In this document: piece after piece, positions 17,786 to 27,933 of the stretch
Layout: every line of letters begins with the position of its first letter
Numbering within the stretch: position 1 is the stretch's first letter
From: Mediterraneibacter butyricigenes
Lineage (GTDB): Bacteria; Bacillota; Clostridia; Lachnospirales; Lachnospiraceae
Length of the DNA: 64,000 nt
Reading direction: 5' to 3'
Assembly (NCBI RefSeq): GCF_003574295.1
Contig: NZ_BHGK01000001.1
Location: 2,356,001-2,420,000, forward strand
Made by a program: the position numbers and the translations under genes
Notes under the pieces: model-generated
Databases searched by the model: none
What the model saw: only the letters and a program-made list of their open reading frames with translations
Told to the model about the DNA's origin: nothing

Positions 17786-18711
17786 TGTCTTTAATCATAT
17801 CCCTTTGTTCAGGGGCAATCGTTTATGCAGTGTCGGTAATGTATGCAGGAATCGGGGAAACCTTTTCCGAGCGTGCCGGAATTATGAACCTGGGAGTGGA
17901 AGGTGTGATGTTGATGGGAGCTGTCAGCGGATATATTACAGCCGTTCACACCCACAACCTGGCACTTTCGTTCCTGGTCGTTTTGTTGACCGGAGCCATT
18001 TTCGGACTGGTCTTTGCGTTCCTGACTGTAACCTTACAGTCTGACCAGACGGTCTGTGGAATGGCGATGCTGATCTTCGGAACCGGATTGAGTGGATTCC
18101 TGGGGAAAGATGTATCCGGAGTGGCAGCCAATCTGAAATTTGAAAAGTTTGCATTTCCGCTGCTTTCCAAAATCCCGGTTCTTGGTGATATTTTCTTTAA
18201 ACAGAATTTACTGACTTATGCAATGTACCTGATCGTTCCGTTATCTATGTTCTACATTTACCGGACACGATTTGGATTGAAATTACGGGCGCTGGGAGAA
18301 AATCCGGCAGCTCTGGATGCGGCGGGAGAAAATGTATTTGCCATGCGTTATGGCTATACGATCTTCGGCTGTATGATGATGGCCGTAAGCGGAGCCTGTG
18401 TCTCCCTTGCGAATACCAATTTCTGGAACAGCGGTATGACAGCCGGAAAGGGATGGATTGCATTTGCTTTGGTTGCATTTTCATCCTGGAATCCACTGAT
18501 GCTGATGTGGGGAGCATTACTCTTTGGGTTTATCAGTTGTCTGGGCAGTAATCTTCAGATTTATCTGCCGTCCGTTCCGACGGAAGTATACAGTATGCTT
18601 CCATATATTGCGACAGTGATAGTATTTATCCTGTCCACCGGTAACTTCAGAAAGAAACATACGGCAGAGCCGGCAGCTCTGGCAAAACCGTACGACAGAG
18701 AGAGTCGTTAA
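17782..18711 (+). CDS. Nucleoside ABC importer permease 2 (YufQ-like)
   Basis: A 309-residue BPD_transp_2 permease starting AIVYAVSVMYAGIGETFSER, then AGIMNLGVEGVMLMGAVSGY, and containing GLKLRALGENPAALDAAGEN, the coupling-helix motif typical of the second subunit of nucleoside importers. It forms a heterodimeric channel with the product of the preceding gene. Start ATG at 17782 overlaps the previous stop by 4 bp and follows GGGAGGTGAAAG. Confidence 0.92.
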   Translation: MMSLIISLCSGAIVYAVSVMYAGIGETFSERAGIMNLGVEGVMLMGAVSGYITAVHTHNLALSFLVVLLTGAIFGLVFAFLTVTLQSDQTVCGMAMLIFGTGLSGFLGKDVSGVAANLKFEKFAFPLLSKIPVLGDIFFKQNLLTYAMYLIVPLSMFYIYRTRFGLKLRALGENPAALDAAGENVFAMRYGYTIFGCMMMAVSGACVSLANTNFWNSGMTAGKGWIAFALVAFSSWNPLMLMWGALLFGFISCLGSNLQIYLPSVPTEVYSMLPYIATVIVFILSTGNFRKKHTAEPAALAKPYDRESR

Positions 18712-18726
18712 GAAAAGGAGGAGAAC

Positions 18727-19863
18727 ATGAAAAAGAAACTGGCAAGTATTTTATTGGTAACAACGTTGACAATCAGTCTTCTGGCCGGATGTGGCGGAAG
18801 TAAATCTTCCTCAGACAGCAAGTCTTCCGGAAGCGGAGAAACCAAAGATGTCTCAGAACTTGTGATCGGTGAGATTGAGTATTCTGTTGTAAATGACGGA
18901 GGCTGGGCACAGTCCATGCACGAAGGACTGGTAAAGGCATGTAATGATCTTGGAATTGATACCGAGACAAACCTTCTGACCATGGAAGATATTTCCGAAG
19001 AAGATACAGCACTTTTGGAATCTACTGTAGAGGAACTGGTGGATGAAGGTGCAGACATTATCTTTGGATGTTCCGCAGGTTATTCCGCAATCCTGGCAGA
19101 ACTTCAGCAGGAATATCCGGATGTGATCTTTGCACAGCAGAGCAATGATGTGTATGACAATATCATCGAATTCCAGATCCGTGGATACGAGGGTGATTTC
19201 CTGAACGGTTATCTGTGTGCACTGATGAACGAAGGATCCGATCAGCTTGGATTCTGTGCAAGTATGGATGAAGCATCTGTTCGTACCGCAATCAACTCTT
19301 TCGCTCTGGGCGCAAAATATGCAAACCCGAACGCAACGGTACAGGTTCTGTGGGCAGATAGTTGGTATGATCTGGACATCGAATCTCAGAATGCAAAAAC
19401 TCTGATCGACAATGGAATCAAATACATGGGAATGGAAGCATCTTCCCCGGCAGTACCGCAGACCTGTGAAGAACATGGTGCATATTGCGTAGGATACAAT
19501 GTAGATATGCAGGAGTCTGCACCAAAGGCTGTTCTGACCTCCTTCGTATGGAACTGGGCACCGATCTTCGAAGATATTATGCAGAAGACAGCAGACGGAA
19601 CCATCGACATTTCCGCAAACTACTATGAAGGTGGAGAGTGTGCGGCTCTGGCTCCGTTCAATCAGGATCTGGTACCACAGGATATTCAGGATAAGGTCAA
19701 TGAACTCCGTGACAAGATCAACAACGGCGAAGTAAAAGTATATGCCGGAGAACTGAAAGACGACCAGGGAAATGTACTGGTGAAAGACGGAGAAGAAATG
19801 GCAGATGAAGACATCCTTGCTCAGGACTTCTTTGTAGAAAATGTAATCGGCGGAAAGAAATAA
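18727..19863 (+). CDS. BMP family nucleoside-binding lipoprotein
   Basis: A 378-residue substrate-binding lipoprotein with lipobox SLLAGCGG and a Ser/Lys-rich tether. The BMP/PnrA fold is visible in NDGGWAQSMHEGL near the N-terminus, FGCSAGYSAILAELQQEYPD, and EFQIRGYEGDFLNGYLCALM. BMP proteins of this branch bind purine nucleosides. The gene follows the permeases by 15 bp with an AAAAGGAGGAG ribosome binding site and ends the operon before a GC-rich terminator. Confidence 0.9.
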   Translation: MKKKLASILLVTTLTISLLAGCGGSKSSSDSKSSGSGETKDVSELVIGEIEYSVVNDGGWAQSMHEGLVKACNDLGIDTETNLLTMEDISEEDTALLESTVEELVDEGADIIFGCSAGYSAILAELQQEYPDVIFAQQSNDVYDNIIEFQIRGYEGDFLNGYLCALMNEGSDQLGFCASMDEASVRTAINSFALGAKYANPNATVQVLWADSWYDLDIESQNAKTLIDNGIKYMGMEASSPAVPQTCEEHGAYCVGYNVDMQESAPKAVLTSFVWNWAPIFEDIMQKTADGTIDISANYYEGGECAALAPFNQDLVPQDIQDKVNELRDKINNGEVKVYAGELKDDQGNVLVKDGEEMADEDILAQDFFVENVIGGKK

Positions 19864-19918
19864 AACGTTCGAATAAAAAGACAGTCATTCATTTTAATAT
19901 TGTTGCCATATAGTGAAG

Positions 19919-19964
19919 CAACCCCCGCGGGGACCTTTTCGGAACCTGCGGGGGTTGTGTTTTC
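19919..19964 (+). terminator. GC-rich intrinsic terminator after the nucleoside importer operon
   Basis: The 10-bp stem CAACCCCCGC / GCGGGGGTTG closes a loop of about 19 nt and is followed by TGTTTTC. Confidence 0.8.
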
Positions 19965-20055
19965 TTACCTGAAATGTGTTATCAAAAAATATGATACACA
20001 TAAAGCTTCTAAAATAGCCAAATTTCTACTAAAATGCCAGAATCATAACAGATAA

Positions 20056-20097
20056 CAAAAATGCGGAGAAGCCTTATTTACAGGCATTCCCCGCATT
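20056..20097 (-). terminator. Terminator of ssrA
   Basis: Read on the minus strand, ATGCGG and CCGCAT close a longer imperfect stem (GGAATGCC with GGCTTCTCC) and are followed by TTTTTG. It lies about 30 bp after the tmRNA 3' end. Confidence 0.7.
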
Positions 20098-20126
20098 TAT
20101 GCATTTTTCGCACTTTTTACAAAAAG

Positions 20127-20464
20127 TGGACCTGGCGGGAATCGAACCCGCGTCCAGAAACCTATCCCATGTACTTCTACTATCATAGTCAGTTCTTTTT
20201 CATTCCCTCTGCTCTACGAGAACTAACACCCTTAGAGGTTTGGTAGCTTCATAATACGCCTACCGACTCAAAGCTTTGCCGGTATCGTTTCTCACAAAGT
20301 CGATGCCAGATTCTTAAAGTGTGAGTGCTCTAAGGCTGACAAGCAGCAACTAGGCTGCTAACGCGTAATTATCTTCTGCGTTTAATTTTAAAGTTGCGAT
20401 TTGACGTATCGCCTGCGGATAGCTTCTCCATCTTCAAAATCCCTGTCGAAACCAGTACAAGCCC
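20127..20464 (-). ncRNA. ssrA: Transfer-messenger RNA (tmRNA)
   Basis: The minus strand carries a complete tmRNA of about 338 nt. The 5' GGGCTTG pairs with the 3' CAGGTCC over seven positions including wobbles. The 3' end has the T-arm GACGCGGGTTCGATTCCCGCC. The resume frame (20397 down to 20350) reads ATLKLNAEDNYALAA and then TAG, a standard degron ending in ALAA. Only the first base of the CCA tail appears to be encoded (A then C then T), so the CCA would have to be completed after processing. With SmpB it rescues ribosomes stalled on broken mRNA. The 338-nt span contains no protein gene. Confidence 0.96.
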
Positions 20465-20482
20465 TGGTTAGATACATTCATT

Positions 20483-20511
20483 ATTCTATCTGGTATAGAA
20501 CAAAAAGTCAA
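20483..20511 (-). promoter_or_regulatory. SigA promoter of ssrA
   Basis: On the minus strand, TTGACT at 20511-20506, a 17-bp spacer and TAGAAT at 20488-20483. The expected start near 20476 gives a 5' extension of about 12 nt that RNase P would remove. Confidence 0.75.
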
Positions 20512-20636
20512 GAGGAAAAAAACAAGGAAAAATCCTGCAAAAATCGTCAGTAAATCACCGATTTTCCATAAAAACATGCTATACTCAAAACAGATGTTTT
20601 TTACGTAATCGTACAGACGGAGGTTGAAGACAGAGC

Positions 20637-21341
20637 ATGAACGAATTTGTAACATTAGAAAATGTGACGAAGACATATCGAATGGGCGAAGTTGAGATCC
20701 ATGCAGTGGATGGAATCAGCTTTCATATAGAAAAAGGAGAGTTTGTGGTGATCGTTGGGCCCAGCGGAGCGGGCAAGACGACGGTTTTGAATATTTTGGG
20801 AGGAATGGACTTTGCGACATCGGGAACCATGACTGTGGACGGGGAGAGGATCACAGAATATTCCGAGAAGCAGTTGACGAAATATCGCAGAGAGGATATC
20901 GGATTTGTTTTTCAGTTTTATAATCTTGTGCCGAATCTGACAGCTCTGGAAAATGTAGAATTGGCGCTTCAGATTTGCCAGAATCCGCGAGATGCGGCGG
21001 AAGTTCTGGAAGAAGTGGGACTGGGTGAACGAAAGGATAACTTCCCGGCACAGCTTTCCGGCGGAGAACAGCAGAGAGTATCCATAGCCAGAGCACTGGC
21101 AAAGAATCCGAAGCTGATGCTATGTGACGAGCCGACGGGAGCTTTGGATTATAATACAGGAAAAGCCATCCTGAAATTGTTGCAGGACACCTGCCGACAG
21201 CAGGGAATGACAGTGATCGTGATCACGCACAACTCGGCTCTGGCGCCGATGGCGGATCGTCTGATCAGGATCAAGAATGGAAAAGTGGCAAGCATGGAGC
21301 TGAATGAGCATCCGATACCCGTGGAAGAGATTGAGTGGTAG
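20637..21341 (+). CDS. ABC transporter ATP-binding protein (MacB/LolD type)
   Basis: A 234-residue ATPase with Walker [13 protein letters not shown], signature [15 protein letters not shown] and Walker [14 protein letters not shown]. The GALD/GNLD-type D-loop and the short C-terminus place it in the MacB/LolD/FtsE group that works with FtsX-type permeases by mechanotransmission. The partner permease follows after about 90 bp. A two-component system is encoded directly downstream, as often seen for envelope-stress or antimicrobial-peptide systems. Confidence 0.92.
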   Translation: MNEFVTLENVTKTYRMGEVEIHAVDGISFHIEKGEFVVIVGPSGAGKTTVLNILGGMDFATSGTMTVDGERITEYSEKQLTKYRREDIGFVFQFYNLVPNLTALENVELALQICQNPRDAAEVLEEVGLGERKDNFPAQLSGGEQQRVSIARALAKNPKLMLCDEPTGALDYNTGKAILKLLQDTCRQQGMTVIVITHNSALAPMADRLIRIKNGKVASMELNEHPIPVEEIEW

Positions 21342-21434
21342 GAAATATGTAGCGTAACATGAGTGACCAAATACAGGAAAAGAGCAACTGAGAGTGCAGG
21401 GATTAGTGATAACGGGATAGCAAGTGGGAAGAAT

Positions 21435-24400
21435 ATGAACAAACGAGCATTAAGAAAAGATTTTTATATGGAGATCCGAAGAAGTCCGGGGCGGTTTCTG
21501 TCCATTTTTCTGATTGTGGCGATCGGTGTGGCATTTTTTTCGGGAATCCGCGCAACGGAACCGGATATGCGCTATACAGCCGATGCCTATTCGGATAAAT
21601 ATCAACTGATGGATCTTCAGGTAATCAGTACGCTGGGACTGACCGGGGAGGATCAGAAAGCTCTGGAACAGGTGGACGGAATTGAAAAAGTAGAACCGGG
21701 CTGTTCGGTGGATGTCTTATGTGAGAGCGGTGGAAGCCAGAAGGTTCTGCATGTAATGTCACTTCTTCCGACGATGAATCAGGTAGAAGTCAGTGAGGGA
21801 CGAATTCCGGAAAAGGAAAATGAATGCCTGGTTGATATGGATTTTCTGAAAAACAGTGATTACAAAGTGGGAGATCAGATTACGTTTGTATCCGGGAATG
21901 ACGCGGATCTTTCGGATTCTCTGAAAGAAGAGACTTATACGATCGTCGGAGCCGGAAGCAGCCCCTGTTATATTTCATTTTACAGAGGAAGCTCTACCAT
22001 AGGAACCGGATCTGTCAGCGGATTTGTGTATGTACCGGCAGACAGTTTTTCCATGGATGTTTATACGGAATTGTATGCAAAAGTGGAAGGGGCAGAAGGA
22101 CTGACGGTCTTTACGGATGTTTATGATGAACGGATCGAGGAAGTAAAAGCAGAAGTTGAAAAGATTAAGAAGAGCAGGCAGCAGGCCAGGTATGATGAGA
22201 TTGTGGATCAGGCAAATGAGGAGCTGGCAGATGCGGAACAGGAACTTGCGGATGCAAAGGCAGAAGCACAGGAACAGCTGGCGGATGCGAAGCAGGAACT
22301 GGACGATGGCTGGAAACAGCTTTCTGACGCCAAAGAACAGGTGAAGAGTGGAAAAGCGAAATTACAGTCGGGCAAGCAGGAACTTCTGACGCAGCAGGCA
22401 ACCTTAAATGAAAAGAAAACGGAACTGGAAAATGGTTTGAAGACGCTGGAAGCTTCTCAGAAAGAACTGGATCAGAAAAAAGAGGAATTAGAGGAGAGTG
22501 CAAAGCAGGCAGAAGAACAGATCCAGGCACAGCTTGATACATGGAATCAGCAAAACGAAGCGGTTACGGGCGGAATTTCTCAGTTGAAGGCCGCGCTGGA
22601 AGCGCAACAGCAGCAATATCAGCAACTGAAAGCTGCCGGAGCGGATGAGCAGACCTTAAAAGCACTGGAAACTTCCATAGCACAGACCACAGAGCAACTG
22701 AATCAGTTACAGGATCAGAAGACGCTTCTGGATCAGGGAAAAGCTCAGATCGATGCGGCAAAAGAAAAGACAGAAAAAGAGCTTGAAGCCGGACGAAAGC
22801 AGGTTCAGGATGGCCAGACCCAGATTGACCAGACAAAGGCCGAATTGCAAAGTGGTCAGGCAAAACTTGCTGATGGACAGTCCCAGATCGACCAGGGCTG
22901 GGAAAAGATCCGTACTTCCGCTGCGACGTTCGCAGAGGCGGAAGAGGAAATTGCGGCAAATGAACAGAAATTAAAAGACGGTCAGCAGTCCTATGAGGAA
23001 GGAAAAGCGGAGGCGGACGAAAAAATTGCGGATGGGGAGAAAAAGCTTGCCGATGCGAAGGACGAAGTCAGCAAGATTGAGCATGCCAAATGGTATATCA
23101 ATGACCGAAGTGCTCTGACCGAATATGACGGATATGGCGAAAATGCGGACAGGATCGCAGCGATCGGAAAAGTTTTCCCGGTCTTGTTTTTCCTGGTGGC
23201 GGCTCTGATCAGTCTGACGACCATGACCCGTATGGTAGAAGAACAGAGAACCCTGATCGGAACCCTGAAAGCCCTTGGATATTCCAAAGGATCTATTGCG
23301 GCAAAATATCTGGGATACGCATTTCTGGCCTCAGCGGGAGGCAGTGTGCTTGGAATCCTGATCGGAGAGAAAACTCTGCCGAAGATTATCCTGGTGGCGT
23401 ATGGAATTATGTACGGACATATCGATACCTATCGGATTCCGTATGAGGGATATTATGCGGTGATGGCCTCAGTGGCAGCAATGCTCTGTACGGTGGGGGC
23501 GGCATGGACGGTCTGCCGGAGAGAATTGAAGGAGTCAGCGGCTGAGCTGATGCGTCCGCCGGCACCGAAAAACGGTAAACGTGTCTTTCTGGAACGGCTT
23601 GGCGGCGTGTGGAAACGGCTGAGTTTCAGTTGGAAAGCCACTGTTCGGAATTTGATCCGTTATAAAAAACGTTTCTTCATGACCATTTTTGGAATCGGTG
23701 GCTGTATGTCATTGCTTCTGGTAGGATTTGGACTGGAAGATTCCATTTCCAATATTGCAAGGCTGCAATATGGAGAAGTCCAGTGTTACGATGGAAACCT
23801 GATTCTGGATTCTTCCGCCACAACATCCGAACAGGAAGACGCGGTACAGACCCTGAAATCGGATAAACGGGTGTCAGAAGTAGAAAAGACGGTTATGGAA
23901 CAGGTGAATGTAAAAGCGGAATCCGGAAAGAAAAAGCTGGATGTTTACCTGGTGGTTCCGGAAGATGTGGAAAAATATAAAGACTTTGTGACGTTTCAGA
24001 ATCGGGTGACAAAAGAAGCCTATACCCTGCAAGATGGCGGTGTCATTTTGTCAGAGAAAGCATCCTCTCTTTTGAAGGTAAAAGCCGGAGATCAGTTAGT
24101 GATCAAGGATGATGTGCAGGGGGAAATCAAAGTGAAGATCGATCAAGTCTGTGAAAATTATATGGGGCATTATATTTATATGACGCCGGAAACCTATAAA
24201 GATCTGTTTAAAAGGGAACCGGAATATAATGCAGCCTGCTTCCAGATGAATCCGGAAGATGTATCGAAGATAGAACGGGTGGGAGAAAAGGTACTGAAAA
24301 GCGATGGAGCACTGAGTATGAGTTACATGACGGAGATCGAAGATCAGGTAGATTCTATGTTGTCCAGTCTGGATTTTGTTCTGGTAGTATTGATCTTGTC

Positions 24401-24770
24401 TGCCGGAATGCTGGCATTTGTAGTGCTTTATAATTTGAATAATATTAATATTACGGAGCGGAGAAGAGAATTGGCTACTTTGAAGGTTCTTGGCTTCTAT
24501 GATGGAGAAGTGTCCGCGTATGTGTATCGGGAAAATGTGATTCTGACCCTGATTGGGACGATTCTTGGATGTGGAATGGGTACGGTACTGCATCGGTTTG
24601 TGATCACCACTGCCGAGATTGATACGGTCATGTTCGGAAGAAATATTGATCCGACCAGTTACCTGTACAGTGCGCTGATCACCGTTGGATTTTCCCTGTT
24701 TGTGAATTGGGTGATGTATTATAAATTAAAAAAGATCAATATGGTGGAATCTATGAAGAGTGTGGAATGA
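21435..24770 (+). CDS. Large FtsX-type ABC permease with a long extracytoplasmic coiled coil
   Basis: About 1,111 residues. The N-terminal membrane helix (RRSPGRFLSIFLIVAIGVAF) is followed by an extracellular MacB-like domain. A heptad-rich coiled coil of about 300 residues comes next (repeated LADAEQELADAKAE, QLADAKQELDDGWKQLSDAK, GKAKLQSGKQEL). An FtsX domain with three helices, a second extracellular domain and a second FtsX domain follow (ITERRRELATLKVLGFYDGE). The protein therefore has two FtsX cores in one chain and works with the ATPase upstream. ATG at 21435 is my choice; an in-frame GTG at 21363 would add 24 residues. The coiled coil suggests contact with peptidoglycan or a partner protein outside the membrane. 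The substrate is unknown. Confidence 0.88.
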   Translation: MNKRALRKDFYMEIRRSPGRFLSIFLIVAIGVAFFSGIRATEPDMRYTADAYSDKYQLMDLQVISTLGLTGEDQKALEQVDGIEKVEPGCSVDVLCESGGSQKVLHVMSLLPTMNQVEVSEGRIPEKENECLVDMDFLKNSDYKVGDQITFVSGNDADLSDSLKEETYTIVGAGSSPCYISFYRGSSTIGTGSVSGFVYVPADSFSMDVYTELYAKVEGAEGLTVFTDVYDERIEEVKAEVEKIKKSRQQARYDEIVDQANEELADAEQELADAKAEAQEQLADAKQELDDGWKQLSDAKEQVKSGKAKLQSGKQELLTQQATLNEKKTELENGLKTLEASQKELDQKKEELEESAKQAEEQIQAQLDTWNQQNEAVTGGISQLKAALEAQQQQYQQLKAAGADEQTLKALETSIAQTTEQLNQLQDQKTLLDQGKAQIDAAKEKTEKELEAGRKQVQDGQTQIDQTKAELQSGQAKLADGQSQIDQGWEKIRTSAATFAEAEEEIAANEQKLKDGQQSYEEGKAEADEKIADGEKKLADAKDEVSKIEHAKWYINDRSALTEYDGYGENADRIAAIGKVFPVLFFLVAALISLTTMTRMVEEQRTLIGTLKALGYSKGSIAAKYLGYAFLASAGGSVLGILIGEKTLPKIILVAYGIMYGHIDTYRIPYEGYYAVMASVAAMLCTVGAAWTVCRRELKESAAELMRPPAPKNGKRVFLERLGGVWKRLSFSWKATVRNLIRYKKRFFMTIFGIGGCMSLLLVGFGLEDSISNIARLQYGEVQCYDGNLILDSSATTSEQEDAVQTLKSDKRVSEVEKTVMEQVNVKAESGKKKLDVYLVVPEDVEKYKDFVTFQNRVTKEAYTLQDGGVILSEKASSLLKVKAGDQLVIKDDVQGEIKVKIDQVCENYMGHYIYMTPETYKDLFKREPEYNAACFQMNPEDVSKIERVGEKVLKSDGALSMSYMTEIEDQVDSMLSSLDFVLVVLILSAGMLAFVVLYNLNNINITERRRELATLKVLGFYDGEVSAYVYRENVILTLIGTILGCGMGTVLHRFVITTAEIDTVMFGRNIDPTSYLYSALITVGFSLFVNWVMYYKLKKINMVESMKSVE

Positions 24771-24852
24771 CGGGAATTAAAGAACGAAAGACTTTCACAG
24801 AATGTACATAAATATCTGTTAGACTGAAAAAATGTGGAAAGGAGAGATACCC

Positions 24853-25536
24853 ATGAGTAAAGGAACAATTCTGGTAGTAGATGATGAAAGCAGAATGCGA
24901 AAACTGGTCAAAGACTTTCTGAAGCGGGAAGATTATACCGTATTAGAAGCTGGTGACGGTATGGAAGCAATGGATATTTTTTATGCAAATAAAGAGATAG
25001 ATCTGATGATTTTGGATGTGATGATGCCGAAGATGGACGGATGGCAGGTGTGCCGGGAGATCCGGAATATCCCATCCAATATTCCGATCATTATGCTGAC
25101 GGCAAGATCCAGTGAACAGGATGAATTACAGGGATTTGAACTGGGAGTGGATGAGTACATTTCCAAGCCGTTCAGTCCGAAGATTCTGGCAGCAAGAGTC
25201 TCTGCAATTCTGAGAAGAACGGCAGGAAGCGGAGAGGGCGATGTGCTGGAAGCAGGTGGAATCCATGTGGATAAAGCGGCCCATGAAGTGAAGATTGACG
25301 GAGAAAATATCGAATTAAGCTTCAAGGAATTTGAATTGCTTACTTATTTTATGGAGAATCAGGGAATCGCGCTTTCCAGAGAGAAGATTCTGAACAATGT
25401 CTGGAACTATGATTATTTTGGGGATGCAAGAACCATTGATACCCATGTAAAGAAACTGAGAAGCAAGTTGGGAGAAAAAGGGGATTACATCAAGACCATT
25501 TGGGGGATGGGTTATAAATTCGAGGTAGCAGAATGA
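24853..25536 (+). CDS. OmpR/PhoB family response regulator
   Basis: A 227-residue regulator with a receiver domain (VVDDESRMRKL, phospho-acceptor Asp55 in LMILDVMMPKMDG, Lys in EYISKPFSP) and a C-terminal winged helix (SFKEFELLTYFMENQGIALS, then ARTIDTHVKKLRSKLGEKG). ATG at 24853 follows AAAGGAGAGA. It overlaps the histidine kinase gene by 4 bp. It probably regulates the adjacent ABC/FtsX operon, inferred from adjacency. Confidence 0.94.
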   Translation: MSKGTILVVDDESRMRKLVKDFLKREDYTVLEAGDGMEAMDIFYANKEIDLMILDVMMPKMDGWQVCREIRNIPSNIPIIMLTARSSEQDELQGFELGVDEYISKPFSPKILAARVSAILRRTAGSGEGDVLEAGGIHVDKAAHEVKIDGENIELSFKEFELLTYFMENQGIALSREKILNNVWNYDYFGDARTIDTHVKKLRSKLGEKGDYIKTIWGMGYKFEVAE

Positions 25537-27011
25537 TGAAACGATCCTTAAAGCGTCAGATGACCGTGGTATTTGTGGGGTTGATTATTACCATCCTGGC
25601 CGTGATGTTTGTGACGAATTCTAATTTTCTGGAACAGTATTATGTGGTCTATAAGATGGAAGATCTGACCAATATGTATAAGGCGGCAGAAGAGAAAGTA
25701 AAAGACGGTTCCCTGGGAGAAGACGATGCCAATGAGGCGTTGAATCATTTGTCGGAAAAATCCAACATCTCAGCGATTATCGCGGATGAGGATGGAAGCA
25801 TCTTGTTTATGACGGCCAGAGAGAAAAACGGTCAGCTTTTTGCCCAGTTGATGGGGTATCTGATCGGGGAGAATCAGGACGAAGGAAAGCTTTTGAAGCA
25901 TCGGAAGAACTATGAACTGCGCAGGATCACAGATCCATCCAATGATACGGAATATCTGGAAATGTGGGGGTATATCAACGGAAAAGATCTGTTTATTATG
26001 AGAACGCCCATGGCCGGAATCAGGGAGAGCGCTTCGCTGGCTAATAAATTCCTGCTGTATATGGGCTGTATCGCAATTCTGATCAGTTCCGTTCTGGTCA
26101 GCTATTTTTCCAGAAAGATTACAGAGCCGGTGTTGGAACTGGCAGAGATTTCGAAGAAGATGGCGAATCTGGATTTTGATGCCAAGTATGTAAGCGGCGG
26201 AGAAAATGAAATCGGAATCCTGGGAGAGAATTTTAACCGGATGTCGGAAACACTGGAGCATACTATTTCAGAACTGAAAAGTGCCAACAATCAGCTACAG
26301 CAGGACATTGAGCAGAAAGAAAAGATTGAGCAGATGCGGACGGAATTTCTGGGAAATGTATCCCATGAACTGAAGACACCGATCGCTTTGATTCAGGGAT
26401 ATGCAGAAGGGCTGAAAGAAGGCGTCAATGACGATCCGGAGAGCCGGGAATTTTATTGTGATGTCATCATGGATGAAGCTTCCAAGATGAATCAGATGGT
26501 GAAAAACCTTCTGGCATTGAACCAGTTGGAGTTTGGACAGGAAGAATTGCAGATGGAGCGCTTTGATCTGACCGGACTGATCAAAGGTGTATTGCAAAGT
26601 TGTGATATTCTGATCCGTCAGGCAGAGGCTACGGTACAGTTCGTTGAAAATGGACCGGTCTATGTGTGGGCAGATGAGTTTAAAACAGAGCAGGTTGTCA
26701 GAAACTATCTGACCAATGCCATTCATCATGTGGATTTTGAGCGCAGAATCGAAATACGGATGCTCCAGCAGTCTGACAATGTAAGAGTCAGTGTATTTAA
26801 CAGTGGCAAACCAATTCCGGAAGAAGACTTAAGTAAACTCTGGGATAAATTCTATAAAGTTGATAAGGCACATACCAGAGAGTACGGTGGAAACGGAATC
26901 GGACTGTCTATCGTAAAGGCAATCATGGAGTCCTTCCATCAGAAGTATGGCGTGAAAAACTATGACAACGGTGTGGAGTTCTGGTTTGAACTGGATACAA
27001 AGGCTTCGTAG
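25533..27011 (+). CDS. Membrane sensor histidine kinase
   Basis: A 492-residue kinase with TM1 (about residues 9-30), an extracytoplasmic sensor of about 135 residues, TM2 (about 168-190), a HAMP domain, a HisKA domain with phospho-acceptor His278 in NVSHELKTPIALIQGYAEG, and a HATPase domain (N box NYLTNAIHHV, G boxes around GGNGIGLSIVKAIM). It is the cognate partner of the overlapping response regulator. The sizeable external domain suggests direct ligand sensing, unlike the short BceS-type kinases that rely on their ABC transporter. Confidence 0.93.
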   Translation: MMKRSLKRQMTVVFVGLIITILAVMFVTNSNFLEQYYVVYKMEDLTNMYKAAEEKVKDGSLGEDDANEALNHLSEKSNISAIIADEDGSILFMTAREKNGQLFAQLMGYLIGENQDEGKLLKHRKNYELRRITDPSNDTEYLEMWGYINGKDLFIMRTPMAGIRESASLANKFLLYMGCIAILISSVLVSYFSRKITEPVLELAEISKKMANLDFDAKYVSGGENEIGILGENFNRMSETLEHTISELKSANNQLQQDIEQKEKIEQMRTEFLGNVSHELKTPIALIQGYAEGLKEGVNDDPESREFYCDVIMDEASKMNQMVKNLLALNQLEFGQEELQMERFDLTGLIKGVLQSCDILIRQAEATVQFVENGPVYVWADEFKTEQVVRNYLTNAIHHVDFERRIEIRMLQQSDNVRVSVFNSGKPIPEEDLSKLWDKFYKVDKAHTREYGGNGIGLSIVKAIMESFHQKYGVKNYDNGVEFWFELDTKAS

Positions 27012-27126
27012 GGGCCGGGCATGGAACAAAAAGGTGCGATGTACTTTTTAGTCGATATTATAAAAATAAAATCGAAGAAAAGACCAAGAAGAAACAAGTT
27101 CAGGATTCAGGAAAAGGAGTGAGGAA

Positions 27127-27933
27127 ATGCAGAACTATTCAGGAGATATCAATTTACAGTATCATACACAGCTTCGACCGGGAGACGTAGGAGAGTATGT
27201 GATCCTACCGGGAGATCCGAAGCGCTGCAAGAAGATTGCAGAACATTTTGAAGATGCAACACTGATCGCGGACAACCGGGAATATGTGACCTATACCGGA
27301 TTTTTAGACGGAGTAAAGGTCAGCGTGACTTCCACTGGAATCGGAGGCCCGTCGGCTTCTATCGCTTTGGAAGAACTGGTAAACTGCGGAGCCCACACCT
27401 TTGTCCGGGTGGGAACCTGTGGCGGAATCGATCTGGATGTAAAAGGCGGTGATATTGTGATCGCAACCGGGGCCATCCGAATGGAAGGAACCAGCAAAGA
27501 ATATGCGCCGATCGAATATCCGGCAGTGGCAGATATTGACGTGGTGAATGCGCTGCGGGGCGCAGGAAAGAAGTTGGGATACACCTGTCATACAGGCGTG
27601 GTACAATGCAAGGATTCGTTCTATGGACAACATGACCCGCAGTTGATGCCGGTATCTTATGAATTGATGAATAAATGGGAAGCCTGGAAAAAGATGGGCT
27701 GCAAAGCTTCCGAAATGGAATCGGCAGCATTGTTTATTGTGGCAAATTACCGGAAAGTGCGGTGCGGATCCTGTTTCCTGGTAGTGGGCAATCAGGAGCG
27801 TAATGCACTGGGCATGGAAAATCCGATCGTACATGATACAGAAGCAGCCATCACCGTTGGGGTGGAAGCGCTGAAGATGCTGATCCGGGAAGACTTGGAA
27901 GAAACCAATATCATAGCAAGCTCAATAAGCTAA
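27127..27933 (+). CDS. udp: Uridine phosphorylase family nucleoside phosphorylase
   Basis: A 268-residue PNP/UDP superfamily enzyme, catalysing phosphorolysis of a nucleoside (typically uridine) to base and ribose 1-phosphate. Signature segments are [46 protein letters not shown] and [14 protein letters not shown]; the last carries the ribose-binding Met-Glu pair. The nucleoside importer in this window makes a salvage role plausible, though the two are not in one operon. ATG follows AAGGAGTGAGG. Confidence 0.9.
   Translation: MQNYSGDINLQYHTQLRPGDVGEYVILPGDPKRCKKIAEHFEDATLIADNREYVTYTGFLDGVKVSVTSTGIGGPSASIALEELVNCGAHTFVRVGTCGGIDLDVKGGDIVIATGAIRMEGTSKEYAPIEYPAVADIDVVNALRGAGKKLGYTCHTGVVQCKDSFYGQHDPQLMPVSYELMNKWEAWKKMGCKASEMESAALFIVANYRKVRCGSCFLVVGNQERNALGMENPIVHDTEAAITVGVEALKMLIREDLEETNIIASSIS

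Noticed and set aside
20061-20246. 61-codon ORF with WRESNPRPETYP
   Set aside because: It is the antisense reading of the ssrA 3' end, a familiar false ORF from tRNA-like T-arms.
22190-23090. Tandem DNA repeats in the FtsX permease gene
   Set aside because: The periodicity is at protein level (heptads of a coiled coil with Ala/Glu/Gln/Lys codons); no exact DNA repeat unit is kept.
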